The translations under genes were made by a program, and so were the position numbers. From Tiliqua scincoides (Eukaryota > Chordata > Lepidosauria > Squamata > Scincidae): DNA of 64,000 nucleotides. Where the stretch lies: the NCBI RefSeq assembly GCF_035046505.1, contig NC_089827.1, forward strand, positions 56,944,356 to 57,008,355, in the 5' to 3' direction. Numbering within the stretch: position 1 is the first letter of the stretch; each line of letters starts with the position of its first letter. Under the pieces are notes generated by a model. The model searched no databases. It had not been told where the DNA came from and saw only the letters and a list, made by a program, of their open reading frames with translations. Shown here in pieces: positions 61,866 to 64,000 of this stretch.

Positions 61866-62230
61866 CACTTACAGCCCAATCCTAACCTGTGCAAGCAAAT
61901 CACTGGTGCAAGTCTGAGCAGTCTCATGTCAGCAGATCTGGCCTGGGAAGGGGGGTAGCACATGTCAGCACCAGCGATTCCATGCTCTCCTGGGTCCAAT
62001 CTACCCATAATGCCCTGATTCACCCCCTCCCTGCCTTCATCCTTCCCCCACCCCTGCACTGCTTGTCACAGCTCTTTCCTGCTCCAGTGCACATTCTTCC
62101 TTGCACTGCCATCGGTGGGATGGTGCAGGCGTTCCCTCCAGCGCTCTTATCTTCTGCACTGTTGCAATATGCAGTATGGCATGTTTGCGCTAGTGTGTGC
62201 CAGCACAGCAGTTGCTGCCCCAGCACAGAG
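61866..62230. repeat. GC-rich ACAGCCCAATCCTA repeat
   Basis: It opens TTACAGCCCAATCCTAACCT and contains GTATGGCATGTTTGCGCTAG, akin to the CACGTTTGC core of the repeats at 47.8 and 53.9 kb. It abuts the 5' end of the CR1, so the CR1 may have inserted at its edge. Confidence 0.5.
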
Positions 62231-62689
62231 TAAGTATAAGTGTACCCTTAGAAACTTGTAGAAGCACCATACAACTCTAGATTTTCCTAAGTTAACTCTC
62301 ACAGCTGTCAATCGTGTAGGGTAGGAGGACCAGGGCCCTGTGGGAGTTGTGGGTTTCTGGCATATGTCCAGGTAGGCCCAACCCCTGTAGCTGCCCTGAT
62401 GTGTGCCTGCTGCTTCTTACACCCAAATATTTCTCTTTTATACTTTTCGCAGTGTTGCTGCTGCTTATGCTAAAAATGGAAGAAGTAAACATTCAGAAGT
62501 ATGCAAAATTGTATGAAATGTACTCAGGTTTTGCATGGCGACTGCCCAGGGGGAAGAGTACTTAGTTCTGCCTGGGTTTTCTCAGATGTAGCAACATTTC
62601 CTTCCTGTCCAACAGTCAAAACCAGCTTCTGTTTCAATAAGTGAGGGTGGAATGTAGCAACAGAATCATGGGAGGCACAGTTCTTTCTT

Positions 62690-62946
62690 CTTCTTCTTCT
62701 TATTAACTATTTATATACCGCTTTTCAACTAAAAGTTCACAAAGTGGTTTACAGAAAAAAATCAAATAACTAATGGCTCCCTGTCCCAATAGGGTTCACA
62801 ATCTAAAAAGATGCAAAAGAACACTAGCAGACAGCCACTAGAAAAGACACTGATGGGGTGAGGTGGGCTAGTTACTCTCCCCCTGTTAAAAAGAGGAGCA
62901 CCCACTTGAAAAAGTGCCTCTTACCTAGTTAGCAGGGGTAACTGCT
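62690..62946 (-). repeat. interspersed repeat, reverse-oriented copy of the 16036 family
   Basis: It begins with a (TTC)n-type tract, then ATTTATATACCGCTTTTCAA, GTTCACAAAGTGGTTTAC, GGGTTCACAATCTAAAAAGA, GTTACTCTCCCCC and AAAAAGTGCCTCTTACC. On the minus strand this ends in a GCGGTATATAAAT tail of L2/CR1 type. Confidence 0.65.
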
Positions 62947-64000
62947 ATGGCTAACTTATGGCTCAATCTGAGTGGTTATTGCTTAACAGAGTGAAAGGAT
63001 TGGTTTGGAGAGACAGCCCATACACTGAAAATTAGATCCATCTTGTGCAAAGGGTAGCAGTCCTCAGCTTGAGTCACAGTCCAAAAGCCTGGTGAAATAC
63101 TTCTATGTAAATGTGCATAGACTTGCACTGCAAGGTTTTCAGTCATCTGGCCCTTATATGCCAGTTTGGGCTCTTGGAAGGCTGGCACATCCATGAAGCT
63201 GACTGAGGCTGCCTCCTGAGGCAGCAGTTTAACAGGGGGTACGCACAACTGTCTGCCCACACTACTGCTCCTCCTCCTGCTCCCTGGACTGTGCTCTCCT
63301 AGCACTTATACCACCTTCTGCCTGCAAGGGGTACACATTATATGCCAAGGTAGGTGAGTAAGTAGTAGAATACAATCACTTCCTGTTTTGTATATTACTA
63401 CAATTAACAATGCTAATGATATTTTCCCCCAGTGTATCTTTAAAAAAGCATTCCCATTTATTTTCAATTCTCTTCTTTGACTAATGACTATGAGCTCATA
63501 GGCATCAGCTTAAAAATAATAGGGTATGAGGGATCTCTGTTTCAACAATTATAATTTGATATTAAGAAAACAGCAACATGATTGTTGTATCACTTGAAAT
63601 AAACTTAAATATTTTCTGAATTCTTCTCAGACTACATTTGTAAGGAAGCTACATTATTTATTATTTATTTATTAGTAGAATTTATATCCCGCCTTTCCAC
63701 TCCAGAAAGGAGCACTCAATCTGTCCAAAGCACCCACTTCGTGCAATGCACTGATATATATGATGTTTTGTTGCATAGTCCCTTGTGTTCTGAGCATCAC
63801 ATCACATTTCCAAACAACTAAACAAACCAGGTTGACCTGTATCAGTAAAAATGATCTGGTACAACCTTTTAAGCAAATAATAGAATTGCTGCCCTGTCAA
63901 TGAATTCACTGGTGTCGACATGTCTATTCTCTTCTCAGTCCTGGGTAATGAAATTTCTTTTCCTATTTTCTCTTAAAGACTATTTCACTCAGGGGAAGAA
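62947..64000. other. right edge, no gene; short LINE tail near 63655
   Basis: AT-rich sequence. At about 63655-63740 ATTTATTATTTATTTATTAG followed by ATATCCCGCCTTTCCACTCC looks like the reversed tail of an L2-type element. No coding region is supported up to the end of the window. Confidence 0.45.

Noticed and set aside
61338-61958. 206-codon plus-strand open frame
   Set aside because: Antisense to CR1 ORF1, which shows clear SGNH-esterase motifs on the minus strand.

Overview
The window is vertebrate nuclear DNA, most likely from a squamate reptile (lizard or snake). Two conserved plus-strand protein genes are recognisable. Around them lie CR1, L2 and L1-type LINE pieces, tRNA-derived SINEs, many hAT and Tigger-like DNA transposons, and a short ~93 bp near-palindromic repeat of a kind I associate with squamate genomes. 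The species call is inference from the repeat style; I cannot name the species. No bacterial, plasmid, CRISPR or virus-like gene was found.

Gene layout. MGAT3 (bisecting GlcNAc-transferase) has its whole reading frame in one exon at 19319-20824, right after a 3' splice site. Everything upstream is intron and/or 5' flank with no coding exon that I can recognise. After it comes a long 3' UTR and intergenic stretch. MIEF1 (MiD51, mitochondrial fission adaptor) starts at a CpG-rich promoter near 41.3-41.47 kb. It has a leader exon at 43841-44228 that carries a separate 70-codon frame, the LYR-type MIEF1 microprotein (altMIEF1). Four coding exons follow at 46095-46238, 46358-46538, 46786-47048 and 49814-50620, giving 464 residues. 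The order MGAT3 then MIEF1, same strand, matches the human 22q13.1 neighbourhood. ATF4, which follows MIEF1 in human, is not reached.

Repeat layout. 1-19 kb: several small hAT elements (4827-5040, 7884-8107, and 9954-10447 with a long internal hairpin), an unassigned LINE 3' end encoding a zinc-finger-like tail (about 12031-12425), a MIR, and SINEs. 21-40 kb: a GT/GA microsatellite, a pair of related hAT elements in opposite orientation (29132-29527 and 39494-39885), and a hAT inserted in a decayed L1 (36702-37483). 40.7-45.6 kb: a tandem and inverted array of the 93 bp repeat beside the MIEF1 promoter, a CR1 tail, a hAT split by an L2 with an odd 74 bp palindrome at its edge, and a Tigger-like element that swallowed a CR1 piece. 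53-58 kb: a hAT with nested material, and another hAT holding two tandem Tigger-like elements. 58.18-61.86 kb: a long, young-looking minus-strand CR1 with an SGNH-esterase ORF1 part and an EN-RT ORF2 broken once.

No wholly new system is evident. The best leads are the conserved two-protein MIEF1 transcript, the repeat array beside its promoter, the hairpin just upstream of its first coding exon, and several cleanly datable nested insertions.
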